Source: Salipiger abyssi
GTDB lineage: Bacteria; Pseudomonadota; Alphaproteobacteria; Rhodobacterales; Rhodobacteraceae
Reading direction: 5' to 3'
NCBI RefSeq assembly: GCF_017311415.1
Contig: NZ_JAEKIS010000011.1
Span: forward strand, 1 to 64,000
DNA: 64,000 bases
Position numbers and translations under genes: made by a program. The notes under the pieces are model-generated. The model saw only the letters and a list, made by a program, of their open reading frames with translations, searched no databases and was not told the origin of the DNA. Numbering within the stretch: position 1 is the first letter of the stretch; each line of letters opens with the position of its first letter. This document shows, piece after piece, positions 9,020-16,995 of the stretch.

Positions 9020-9708
9020 TGAAAGACCTGATCGACTTTACCAAGATGGACCCCAAGGAAATCATCGCCCGCCGCGTCGCAATGGAGATCAAGCCGAAGA
9101 CGCTGGTCAATCTCGGCATCGGCATCCCGACGCTGGTCTCGGATCATCTCGACGAGAGCATGGGGGTGTTCTTCCAGGCGGAAAACGGTGCCGTCGGCAT
9201 GGGCCACCGCCCGCCCGAGGGCATGACCGACCGCCACCTCACCGATGCCGGCGGCAGCTTCGTCTCCGCCGTGCCCGGCGCCTCGACCATCGATTCGGCG
9301 TTTTCCTTCGGCCTGATCCGCGGCGGCCATCTCGACCTGACGGTTCTGGGCGGCTTGCAGGTGGATGCGCAGGGGCATCTGGCGAACTGGATGATCCCCG
9401 GCAAGTTCGTGCCCGGCATGGGCGGCGCGATGGATCTGGTGACCGGAGCGAAGAAGGTCATCGTGGCGATGATCCACACCGCCAAGGGCCAGTCGAAGAT
9501 CGTGCAGACCTGCGACCTGCCGGTGACATCGCAGCGCCGGGTGAGCCTGATCGTCACCGAGCTCGCGGTGCTTGAGCCGCGCGACGACGGGCTGCACCTG
9601 CTGGAAACCGGCCCCGGCGTCAGCGTCGAGGAGGTGGTCGCCGCGACCGAGGCAAAGCTGGTGATCTCCGGCGACATCCCCGAGATGGATCTGTCGCAAA
9701 CCGTCTGA
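9019..9708 (+). CDS. atoA: 3-oxoacid/acetoacetate CoA-transferase subunit B
   Basis: The 229-residue beta subunit contains LVNLGIGIPTLV near residue 30 and the active-site block FFQAENGAVGMG near residue 55, where the Glu is the residue that forms the glutamyl-CoA intermediate in family I CoA-transferases. Its ATG overlaps the stop of atoD, giving the expected two-subunit operon. A strong hairpin cluster and a terminator follow. A thiolase that could act on acetoacetyl-CoA lies 4 kb away in a separate transcription unit. Confidence 0.9.
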   Translation: MKDLIDFTKMDPKEIIARRVAMEIKPKTLVNLGIGIPTLVSDHLDESMGVFFQAENGAVGMGHRPPEGMTDRHLTDAGGSFVSAVPGASTIDSAFSFGLIRGGHLDLTVLGGLQVDAQGHLANWMIPGKFVPGMGGAMDLVTGAKKVIVAMIHTAKGQSKIVQTCDLPVTSQRRVSLIVTELAVLEPRDDGLHLLETGPGVSVEEVVAATEAKLVISGDIPEMDLSQTV

Positions 9709-9712
9709 GCGG

Positions 9713-9836
9713 GTCGGATCGCCTGCGCGATCCGACCGGGCGGGGGCGCTGCCCCCGTCGCGGCAAGCCGCGACTCCCCCGGGATATTTCGGGCCAATGG
9801 AAGCACATGAGGTTTCCATTGGCTGAAAATATCCCC
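9713..9836. repeat. Composite hairpin element after atoA
   Basis: Four consecutive inverted repeats occur here: GTCGGATCGC-N4-GCGATCCGAC (9713-9736), CGGGGGC-N3-GCCCCCG (9741-9757), TCGCGGC-AA-GCCGCGA (9758-9773), and a long imperfect one in which GGGATATTTC and CCAATGGAA (9781-9802) pair with TTCCATTGG and GAAAATATCCC (9814-9835). The block GGGATATTTCGGGCCAATGG recurs at 41306-41325. It looks like a dispersed non-coding element. Confidence 0.8.
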
Positions 9837-9886
9837 GCCGGAGGCCGGCCGGACGGCGACGCGGGTGCGACACCCCAGAAAAAGGA

Positions 9887-9914
9887 AAAGGCGGAGACAT
9901 AAGCCTCCGCCTTT
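9887..9914. terminator. Bidirectional terminator between atoA and leuD
   Basis: A 10-bp stem AAAGGCGGAG/CTCCGCCTTT with an 8-nt loop lies between the convergent atoA and leuD genes, with A-rich and T-rich flanks, so it can end transcripts from either side. Confidence 0.75.
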
Positions 9915-9959
9915 CCATTAACGCCCCGGACGAGATCCGGAGGCCGGTCTCGTCTGGCA

Positions 9960-10565
9960 TCATACCCAGGGGCGGCTTTGCGCCACGGCGCCCTCGTAGC
10001 TGTCGATGGCGCCGACCTTTTCCATGGTCAGACCGACATCGTCGAGCCCTTCGAGCAGGCAATGCTTGCGGAACGGATCGATCTCGAAAGCGAATGCCTC
10101 GCCGTCCGAGGTGGTCACCACCTGGTTTTCCAGATCCACCGTCATCCGCGCGTTGGAGCCCTTTTCGGCATCCTTCATCAGCGCGTCCACCGCCTCCTGC
10201 GGCATGACGATGGGCAGCATGCCGTTCTTGAAGCAGTTGTTGTAGAAGATGTCGGCGAAGGAGGTCGAGATGACCACCTTGACGCCGAAATCCGCCAGCG
10301 CCCAGGGCGCGTGTTCCCGCGACGAGCCGCAGCCGAAATTGTCACCGGCAACCAGCACCTGCGCCTCGCGGTATTGCGGCTTGTTCAGCACGAAATCGGG
10401 ATTTTCCGACCCGTCATCTAGATAGCGCAGCGCCTCGAACGCATGCACCCCGAGCCCCGAGCGCTTGATCGTCTTCAGGAACTGCTTGGGAATGATCATG
10501 TCGGTGTCGATATTCACCAGCGGCATGGGCGCCGCGATCCCGGTCAGCTTTTCGAACTTTTCCAT
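9960..10565 (-). CDS. leuD: 3-isopropylmalate dehydratase small subunit
   Basis: LeuD pairs with LeuC to isomerise 2-isopropylmalate to 3-isopropylmalate in leucine synthesis. The 201-residue protein has the typical N-terminal [14 protein letters not shown] block (residues 18-31) and [15 protein letters not shown] (about residues 76-90), the swivelling-domain loop contacting substrate. Full length for the family. It follows leuC by 10 bp on the same strand, so the two are one operon. Confidence 0.97.
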   Translation of the reverse strand: MEKFEKLTGIAAPMPLVNIDTDMIIPKQFLKTIKRSGLGVHAFEALRYLDDGSENPDFVLNKPQYREAQVLVAGDNFGCGSSREHAPWALADFGVKVVISTSFADIFYNNCFKNGMLPIVMPQEAVDALMKDAEKGSNARMTVDLENQVVTTSDGEAFAFEIDPFRKHCLLEGLDDVGLTMEKVGAIDSYEGAVAQSRPWV

Positions 10566-10575
10566 GTTCTTCTCC

Positions 10576-12000
10576 TCAGGCCGAGACCGGCTCTTGCATC
10601 AGTTCGCGCACATCGGTCAGGTGCCCGGTGACCGCCGCCGCCGCCGCCATCGCCGGCGAGACCAGATGCGTGCGACCGCCCTTGCCCTGACGGCCCTCGA
10701 AATTGCGGTTCGAAGTGGCCGCGCAGCGCTCGCCCGGGGCGAGCTGGTCGGGGTTCATGGCCAGGCACATGGAGCAGCCCGCCATGCGCCATTCAAAACC
10801 GGCGTCGATGAAGATCTGCGCGATCCCCTCTTCCTCCGCCTGGGCGCGCACGAGGCCGGAGCCCGGCACCACCATGGCGCGGATGCCGTCCTTGATCTTG
10901 CGACCCTTCAGCACCTCGGCCGCGGCGCGCAGATCCTCGATCCGCCCGTTGGTGCAGGAGCCGATGAACACCGTGTCGATCTCGATCTCGGTGAGCGGCG
11001 TGCCTGCCTCGAGCCCCATATATTGCAGCGAGCGCTTGACCGCCTCGACCTTGCCGCCGGTGAAATCCTCGGGCGCGGGCACGGTGCCGGTGATCGGCAG
11101 CACGTCCTCGGGCGAGGTGCCCCAGGTGACCAGCGGCGCGATGTCCTCGCCGCGGATCGTGACGACCTTGTCCCAATGCGCGTCATCGTCGGAATAGAGC
11201 GTCTTCCACCAGGCGAGCGCCGCCTCGAACTGCGCCCCCTTGGGCGAATGCGGGCGGCCCTTGACGTATTCGAAGGTGGTCTCGTCCGGCGCGATCAGGC
11301 CGGCGCGGGCGCCGCCCTCGATGGCCATGTTGCAGACGGTCATCCGGCCTTCCATCGACAGCGAGCGGATCGCCTCGCCGCAATACTCGATGACATGGCC
11401 GGTGCCGCCGCCGGTGCCGGTATGGGCGATGACCGCGAGGGTCACGTCCTTGCCCGTCACGCCCGGTGCAAGCTTGCCGGTGATCTCGACCTTCATGTTC
11501 TTGGATTTCGACTGGATCAGCGTCTGCGTGGCAAGCACATGCTCGACCTCGGAGGTGCCGATGCCATGGGCCAGCGCGCCGAAGGCACCATGCGTCGCCG
11601 TGTGGCTGTCGCCGCAGACCACGGTCATGCCGGGCAGGGTCCAGCCCTGTTCAGGGCCGATGATGTGCACGATGCCCTGGCGGATATCGTCGACCGGGTA
11701 ATATACCAGTTCGAAATCCTTGGCGTTCTTGTCGAGCGCCGCGAGCTGGATGCGACTTTCCTCGTTCTTCTCGACGCCCTCGTTGCGGCCGGGCGTGGTC
11801 GAAACATTGTGGTCGGGCACGGCGATGGTGCGCTGCGGCGCGCGCACCTTGCGGCCCGCCATGCGCAGACCCTCGAAGGCCTGCGGGCTGGTCACCTCAT
11901 GCACGAGGTGACGGTCGATATAGAGAAGGCAGGTGCCGTCTTCGTCCTGCTGGACGACATGGGCGTCCCAGATCTTGTCGTAGAGTGTCTTGCCGGACAT
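10576..12000 (-). CDS. leuC: 3-isopropylmalate dehydratase large subunit
   Basis: The 474-residue protein is the [4Fe-4S] catalytic subunit of isopropylmalate isomerase. Cluster ligands are visible in [12 protein letters not shown] and the [11 protein letters not shown] block, and the aconitase-type [29 protein letters not shown] segment sits around residues 125-155. leuD follows after a 10-bp gap. The 277-bp upstream region to the divergent mscS-type gene shows no obvious leucine leader peptide or attenuator. Confidence 0.97.
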   Translation of the reverse strand: MSGKTLYDKIWDAHVVQQDEDGTCLLYIDRHLVHEVTSPQAFEGLRMAGRKVRAPQRTIAVPDHNVSTTPGRNEGVEKNEESRIQLAALDKNAKDFELVYYPVDDIRQGIVHIIGPEQGWTLPGMTVVCGDSHTATHGAFGALAHGIGTSEVEHVLATQTLIQSKSKNMKVEITGKLAPGVTGKDVTLAVIAHTGTGGGTGHVIEYCGEAIRSLSMEGRMTVCNMAIEGGARAGLIAPDETTFEYVKGRPHSPKGAQFEAALAWWKTLYSDDDAHWDKVVTIRGEDIAPLVTWGTSPEDVLPITGTVPAPEDFTGGKVEAVKRSLQYMGLEAGTPLTEIEIDTVFIGSCTNGRIEDLRAAAEVLKGRKIKDGIRAMVVPGSGLVRAQAEEEGIAQIFIDAGFEWRMAGCSMCLAMNPDQLAPGERCAATSNRNFEGRQGKGGRTHLVSPAMAAAAAVTGHLTDVRELMQEPVSA

Positions 12001-12277
12001 GGGTTCCTCTCCGGAATGGTATTGGCTTGGGGCTGGGCGCAGGTCATCTGTCCCGCGCCGGGGCAGGCTTGGACAGGCTTATAGCCGGGCGAGCACCGAG
12101 AAGGTGGCGCCGTAGAACCGTTCACGCAGTCGCGCGCGGTCGCCGAGGTCGAAAACCGGAGTCATGCGAGCGAGATACAGATTCTGCCCGCGCCGATCAA
12201 GAGGCAGCCGGTGCAAGGCACTTGTCCCGCGCCCGCCCCGATGCAACTCTATCCGGGATGAGCAAGGGCAGCGAGCA

Positions 12278-13621
12278 ATGAACCCCAACGAGGCAACTGG
12301 CTCCGGGCAGGCGCCGTTCGAGTCGCTTCAGGCCACCGCCCTGGCGCTGCTCGCGCAGGCCGAAGGCTTTCTGACGAGCTTCCTCAGGCCGTGGAATTTC
12401 TACCAGATCGGCATTGCGCTGATCGTGTTCCTGATCGCGCAGGTGCTGGCGCATTACCTGGCGCCCATGATGCGCGACTGGATGCGTGGCCGCGAGGGCT
12501 GGCCGACCTGGCGCATGCGCATCCTGATCGTGCTGCAACGGCGGCTCAGGATGATCTTTTTCGTTATCCTGATCTGGCATGTGATCGGGGTGATGCAACA
12601 GGTCACCTGGCCGTCGCGTTCCTATCTGCTGACCATTATCGCGCAGCTGGCCAGCGCCTGGCTGGGCATCGCCCTGGCGACCCGGCTGATCCGCAACCCG
12701 GCGCTGCGCACATTACTGCGCTATGGTGCCTGGGCCTGGGTCACGATCTCGATCCTCGGGCTCGGCGACGAGGTGCAGGCGCTGCTCGATAGCGTTGCCA
12801 TCGACCTCGGCGGCGCGCGGCTGTCGCTCTGGCTGTCCTTGCAGGCGGTGGTGCTGCTGATCGCACTGATCGCCATGGCGCGCTTCCTTGCCGGCGCCAG
12901 TGCGGCCAGCATCCGGCGGAACGAGAATATCAGCCCGTCGATGCAGGTGCTGGCGGTCAAGTTCCTCCAGGTGCTGCTCTACGGCGCGGCGTTCTTCCTG
13001 GCTCTCAAGCTGGTGGGGGTCGACCTGACCGGGCTCGCGGTGCTGTCGGGCGCCATCGGCGTCGGGCTCGGCTTCGGCCTCCAGAAGGTGGTGTCGAACC
13101 TGGTGAGCGGCGTCATCATCCTGCTCGACAAGTCGATCAAGCCGGGCGACGTGATCTCGCTGGGCGACACGTTCGGCTGGATCAACGCGCTTGGGGCGCG
13201 CTATGTCTCGATCACCACGCGGGACGGCAAGGAATACCTGATCCCCAACGAAGACCTGATCACCGGGCAGGTGGTGAACTGGTCGCATTCCAACGATTTC
13301 GTCCGGCTCGACATCTATTTTGGCACCGCCTATGGCGACGATCCGCACAAGGTGCGGCGCATTGCCATCGAGGCCGCCCAGAGCGTGACCCGGGTGCTGA
13401 GCGAAAAGCCCCCGGTCTGCCATATCGTCGGTTTCGGCGACAGTTCGGTGGATTACATCCTGCGCTTCTGGATCCGCGATCCCACCGGCGGGCTCACCAA
13501 TATCCGCGGCAATGTCTATCTCGCGCTCTGGGATGCCTTCCAGGAGCATGGCATCAGCATTCCCTTCCCGCAGCGCGAGGTGAGGATGCTGAACGAGGCG
13601 CCCTCCCGCGCGCTCGACTGA
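12278..13621 (+). CDS. Small-conductance mechanosensitive channel (MscS family)
   Basis: The 447-residue inner-membrane protein has several N-terminal membrane helices and then the MscS pore and beta domain, marked by GVGLGFGLQKVVSNLVSGVIILLDKSIKPGDVI (about residues 260-292; quoted here in parts: GLGFGLQKVVSNLVSG and LLDKSIKPGD). Expected role: releasing solutes on hypo-osmotic shock. The start at 12278 is the first ATG that begins sensible coding; the frame is open to 12164 but that leader overlaps presumed promoter sequence. It is larger than the minimal 286-residue MscS, having an extended N-terminal membrane region. Confidence 0.9.
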   Translation: MNPNEATGSGQAPFESLQATALALLAQAEGFLTSFLRPWNFYQIGIALIVFLIAQVLAHYLAPMMRDWMRGREGWPTWRMRILIVLQRRLRMIFFVILIWHVIGVMQQVTWPSRSYLLTIIAQLASAWLGIALATRLIRNPALRTLLRYGAWAWVTISILGLGDEVQALLDSVAIDLGGARLSLWLSLQAVVLLIALIAMARFLAGASAASIRRNENISPSMQVLAVKFLQVLLYGAAFFLALKLVGVDLTGLAVLSGAIGVGLGFGLQKVVSNLVSGVIILLDKSIKPGDVISLGDTFGWINALGARYVSITTRDGKEYLIPNEDLITGQVVNWSHSNDFVRLDIYFGTAYGDDPHKVRRIAIEAAQSVTRVLSEKPPVCHIVGFGDSSVDYILRFWIRDPTGGLTNIRGNVYLALWDAFQEHGISIPFPQREVRMLNEAPSRALD

Positions 13622-13715
13622 GCGCATCCCGGCGCGGTTGTGACGGGACGTTGCGGCTGACAAGGGCCGGACGGCTCCGCATAGTGCCGCCAGACACGGC
13701 AAGGGAGAGATCGCA

Positions 13716-14894
13716 ATGCCCGACGAGATCGTCATTCTGAGCGGCGCACGCACCGCCATCGGCACGTTCGGCGGGGCGCTCGCCGGCACGCCGCCCATCG
13801 AGCTGGCCACCGTCGCGGCCAAGGCCGCGCTGGCGCGGGCCGGCGTCGAGGGCGGGCAGCTCGGCCATGTGGTCTTTGGCCATATCATCAACACCGAGCC
13901 GCGCGACATGTATCTCAGCCGCGTGGCGGCGATGCAGGCGGGCGCGCCGGAGACGGTGCCGGCGATGAACGTCAACCGGCTCTGCGGCTCGGGCGCGCAG
14001 GCCATCGTCTCGGCGGCGCAGTCGCTGATGCTCGGGGACGCGGATTTCGCACTGGCAGGCGGCGCCGACTGCATGTCGCGCTCGCCCTTCATCGTGCCCG
14101 ATCAGCGCTGGGGCAAGAAGATGGGCGATATCCGTACCATCGACATGATGATCGGCACGCTGAACTGCCCCTTCGGCACCGGCCATATGGGCGTGACCGC
14201 CGAGAATGTCGCGAAGGAGCACGGCATCTCCCGCGAGGCGCAGGATGCCTTTGCCGCCGAGAGCCAGGCGCGCGCGGCCAGAGCCATCGCCGAGGGCTAT
14301 TTCAGGGAGCAGATCGTGCCGGTCGAGGTCAAGGCCCGGCGCGAGACGGTGGCCTTCGACACCGACGAGCATCCCAAGGCCACCACGCCCGAGGCGCTGG
14401 CGGGTCTGCGCCCGGCCTTCCAGAAGGACGGCACCGTGACGGCGGGCAACGCCAGCGGCATCAATGACGGCGGCGCCGCGCTGGTGCTGGCGCGCGCCGA
14501 GGTGGCGGAAAAGGCCGGGCTTACACCCCGGGCCCGCATTCTCGGCTATGCCCATTCCGGGGTGCGCCCCGAGGTGATGGGCATCGGCCCGATCCCGGCG
14601 GTCAAGACCCTGATGGAACGCACCGGGCTCTCGGTCGCGGATTTCGACGTGATCGAGTCGAACGAGGCGTTTGCGGCGCAGGCGCTGGCGGTGAATGCCG
14701 GGCTGGGGCTCGACGCGGCCAAGGTGAACCCCAATGGCGGCGCCATCGCGCTCGGCCACCCGGTGGGCGCGACCGGTGCGATCCTGACCGTCAAGGCGAT
14801 GTACGAACTGGAGCGGACCGGCGGCACAAAGGCGCTGATCACCATGTGCATCGGCGGCGGCCAGGGCATCGCGCTGGCGATTGAGCGGATCTGA
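13716..14894 (+). CDS. Acetyl-CoA acetyltransferase / beta-ketothiolase
   Basis: The 392-residue thiolase has the nucleophilic Cys90 in NRLCGSGAQAIVSAA, the histidine block NPNGGAIALGHPVGATGA near residue 347 and the second catalytic Cys in CIGGGQGIALAIER at the C-terminus. It condenses or cleaves 3-ketoacyl-CoA. GGGAGAG precedes the ATG. It stands alone on the plus strand, convergent with the CoxM-type gene; no phaB or phaC is in the window, so a role in polyhydroxybutyrate synthesis is only possible, and degradation of acids with the nearby acyl-CoA synthetase is equally likely. Confidence 0.93.
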   Translation: MPDEIVILSGARTAIGTFGGALAGTPPIELATVAAKAALARAGVEGGQLGHVVFGHIINTEPRDMYLSRVAAMQAGAPETVPAMNVNRLCGSGAQAIVSAAQSLMLGDADFALAGGADCMSRSPFIVPDQRWGKKMGDIRTIDMMIGTLNCPFGTGHMGVTAENVAKEHGISREAQDAFAAESQARAARAIAEGYFREQIVPVEVKARRETVAFDTDEHPKATTPEALAGLRPAFQKDGTVTAGNASGINDGGAALVLARAEVAEKAGLTPRARILGYAHSGVRPEVMGIGPIPAVKTLMERTGLSVADFDVIESNEAFAAQALAVNAGLGLDAAKVNPNGGAIALGHPVGATGAILTVKAMYELERTGGTKALITMCIGGGQGIALAIERI

Positions 14895-14947
14895 GGCAGA
14901 ACGCGCGGTCCCGGGAGCAGGGATCCCCTGCCCCGGCACCCGGCTGT

Positions 14948-15766
14948 TCAGCGCACGATAGCGGTTCCCGGATTTTCGACCGCATAGCGGGTCACCACGC
15001 CCACCAGATGCGCGCGATAGGCGCCGGAGCCATTGAGATCGGCGATCATGTCATCAGCCTCCGGCAGCAGCCCGTCGAGCGCGGACGCAGCAAATTCTCT
15101 CGCCAGCGCATCTTCCGCCGCGCTCCAGCGGAACACACCGTCATTGCCCGCGCCGGTGACCGCGACACGGACAGTGTCGCCGGTCCGGCTGACAAAGCTG
15201 CCCGCCACCGGATAACGCGAAGCCTGGCTGCACAGTTTGGCGTAACCGGCGCTGTCGGGGATCGGGAAGGAGAAATGCAGGATGATCTCGCCTTCCTCCA
15301 GCACCGTGCCGAACAGCCCGTCGAAGAATTGCTCTGCTGGAATCGTCCGCTGACTGGTCACCACATCGGCGCCCAGCGACAGCACCGCCGCGGGGTAATC
15401 CGCCGAGGGGTCGTTATTGGCGACCGAGCCGCCCATTGTGCCCACGTACCGCACTTGCGGGTCGGCAATGCTGCCCGCCAGCGCCGCCAGCGCCGGGATC
15501 GCGTCTTTCACCAGATCCGAGGTCGAGGTCTCGTAATGGGTGGTCGCGGCACCGATCAACAGCCGGTCGCCCTCGCGCCGGATCCCCTTGAGCTCGGGGA
15601 TCGCGCGCAGGTCGATCAGCACATCCGGCGCGGCCAGCCGGTTCTTCATCGTGGGGATCAGCGTATGCCCCCCCGAGACGAAACTGGGGCTGTCGAACTC
15701 GCCCCAGAGCGCGGCGGCCTCGTCCAGCGTTTTCGGGCGGCGATAGGTGAAGTCATACATATACAT
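14948..15766 (-). CDS. FAD-binding medium subunit of a CoxM/xanthine-dehydrogenase-type hydroxylase
   Basis: The 272-residue protein matches the FAD-binding medium subunit of molybdenum hydroxylases (CO dehydrogenase/xanthine dehydrogenase family). FAD loops are visible in FVSGGHTLIPTMKNRL (residues 31-46) and TMGGSVANNDPSADYP (about 110-125). It would pass electrons from the 2Fe-2S subunit to the acceptor. It is the last gene of a three-gene unit; the molybdopterin-binding large subunit that should complete the enzyme is not in the window. Confidence 0.9.
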   Translation of the reverse strand: MYMYDFTYRRPKTLDEAAALWGEFDSPSFVSGGHTLIPTMKNRLAAPDVLIDLRAIPELKGIRREGDRLLIGAATTHYETSTSDLVKDAIPALAALAGSIADPQVRYVGTMGGSVANNDPSADYPAAVLSLGADVVTSQRTIPAEQFFDGLFGTVLEEGEIILHFSFPIPDSAGYAKLCSQASRYPVAGSFVSRTGDTVRVAVTGAGNDGVFRWSAAEDALAREFAASALDGLLPEADDMIADLNGSGAYRAHLVGVVTRYAVENPGTAIVR

Positions 15767-15778
15767 CGCGGCGCCCCC

Positions 15779-16261
15779 TTATGCCTGCTGCTTCGCGCGG
15801 TATTTGCCGGCGGCATCCAGCACCGCCTTGACGATATTGGTATATCCGGTGCAGCGGCAGATATTGCCTTCGAGCTGCTCGCGCACAGTCTCCTCGTCGA
15901 GCGCCCCGCCATAGCGGCGGATCAGGTCAGTGCCGGCCATCACCATGCCCGGGGTGCAAAAGCCGCATTGCAGCCCATGATTGTCCTTGAACGCCTGTTG
16001 CAGATCCGACAGCGTGTCGCCCTCGGCCAGACCCTCGATGGTGGTGACCGCGCCGCCATCGGCGGCCACCGCAAGCACGGTGCAGGATTTCACCGCCCGC
16101 CCGTCGAGATGCACGGTGCAGGCGCCGCATTGCGTGGTGTCGCAGCCCACATGCGTGCCGGTCAGGCCCGCATGGTCGCGCAGGAAATGCACGAGCAGCG
16201 TCCGGTCCTCGACATCGTGGGTCTGCGGCGCGCCATTCACGGTGATGGTTACTTCGGTCAT
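15779..16261 (-). CDS. 2Fe-2S small subunit of a CoxS-type hydroxylase
   Basis: The 160-residue protein has two [2Fe-2S] sites: the plant-ferredoxin type GCDTTQCGACTVHLDGRAVKSC (about residues 40-61; quoted partly as GCDTTQCGACTV) and the all-alpha site CGFCTPGM with GNICRCTGYTNI near residues 97-140. It links the Mo-cofactor subunit to the FAD subunit. It lies 12 bp upstream of the CoxM-type gene and 22 bp downstream of the CoxG-type gene. Confidence 0.95.
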   Translation of the reverse strand: MTEVTITVNGAPQTHDVEDRTLLVHFLRDHAGLTGTHVGCDTTQCGACTVHLDGRAVKSCTVLAVAADGGAVTTIEGLAEGDTLSDLQQAFKDNHGLQCGFCTPGMVMAGTDLIRRYGGALDEETVREQLEGNICRCTGYTNIVKAVLDAAGKYRAKQQA

Positions 16262-16283
16262 GCCGGTCTCCTTGTCGCGGGGC

Positions 16284-16724
16284 TCAGGCCGAGGCCTTTT
16301 CTGCGAAACAGTCGAAAAACTGCGTGGCGAGCTTTTCCGAGGTCGATTTGATCAGCCGCGAGCCGAGCTGCGCCAGCTTGCCGCCGACCTTCGCGGTCAC
16401 ATCGTAACGCAGGATGGTCTCGTCGCCCTCCTCGCTCAGATATACGTCGGCCCCACCGCTTGCAAAGCCGGCAACGCCGCCCTTGCCCTCGCCGGTGATG
16501 GTGTAGCGCTCCGGCGGGGTGATATTGCTCAAAGTGACGGCACCTTTGAAGGTCGCCGAGACCGGGCCGATCTTGAGCTTCACCGTCGCGGCAAAGCCCT
16601 CCTCCGGGCTGCCCTCCAGCTCCTGACAGCCGGGGATGCAGTCGCGCAGCACATCGGGATCGTTCAGCATCTCCCAGACCGTCTCTCGCGGTGCGGGAAT
16701 TCGATATTCGCCGTTCAGATCCAT
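16284..16724 (-). CDS. CoxG-type SRPBCC (carbon monoxide dehydrogenase subunit G) family protein
   Basis: The 146-residue protein begins MDLNGEYRIPAPRETVWEML and has the IPGCQELEG and ITGEGKGGVAGFASG blocks typical of CoxG, an SRPBCC-fold protein that in CO oxidisers helps anchor CO dehydrogenase to the membrane. I chose the ATG at 16724, just behind GGGAGAA; the same frame is open far upstream without homologous content. It heads the CoxG-CoxS-CoxM transcription unit and is divergent from an acyl-CoA synthetase. Confidence 0.9.
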   Translation of the reverse strand: MDLNGEYRIPAPRETVWEMLNDPDVLRDCIPGCQELEGSPEEGFAATVKLKIGPVSATFKGAVTLSNITPPERYTITGEGKGGVAGFASGGADVYLSEEGDETILRYDVTAKVGGKLAQLGSRLIKSTSEKLATQFFDCFAEKASA

Positions 16725-16785
16725 TCTGTTCTCCCTTGGCAGTTCCGGCCTTTCGCGCGCCACGAGGGCGCGCTGGGAAATGTCT

Positions 16786-16798
16786 ATGCAATATGCAT
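16786..16798. promoter_or_regulatory. Perfect palindrome in the coxG/acyl-CoA synthetase divergent region
   Basis: ATGCA-ATA-TGCAT lies in the 271-bp divergent gap, 62 bp before the CoxG-type start, in an AT-rich patch. The ATGCA/TGCAT half-sites resemble GntR-family (FCD type) operators, but no regulator gene is adjacent, so the binding protein is unknown. Confidence 0.45.
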
Positions 16799-16995
16799 GC
16801 CATACCCCCCCTATTGTTCTGGCAATTTGCGCCCCGACCGGCGCCGCGCCCCGGGCTGGCACGGCAATTGCGCAGGTCCGGGCTGCAATACGGATGTCTC
16901 GGCACCTCCGTGAAGCGGCGGGCTGCCCCGCCCTCCGGGCGCGCCGTGTCGACCATGAAGCCGCCAGATCGTATGAAACCGGAAAGAACACAGAG

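Noticed and set aside
10465-12084. Long open frame antisense to leuC (539 codons)
   Set aside because: leuC is unmistakable on the other strand; GC-rich genes give long antisense frames by chance.
12001-12277. Leucine-rich leader or attenuator upstream of leuC
   Set aside because: No Leu-codon run or terminator/antiterminator pair is visible in the 277-bp gap.
14948-16724. A functional CO dehydrogenase
   Set aside because: The large CoxL subunit with its molybdenum site is missing from the neighbourhood, so CO oxidation cannot be claimed.
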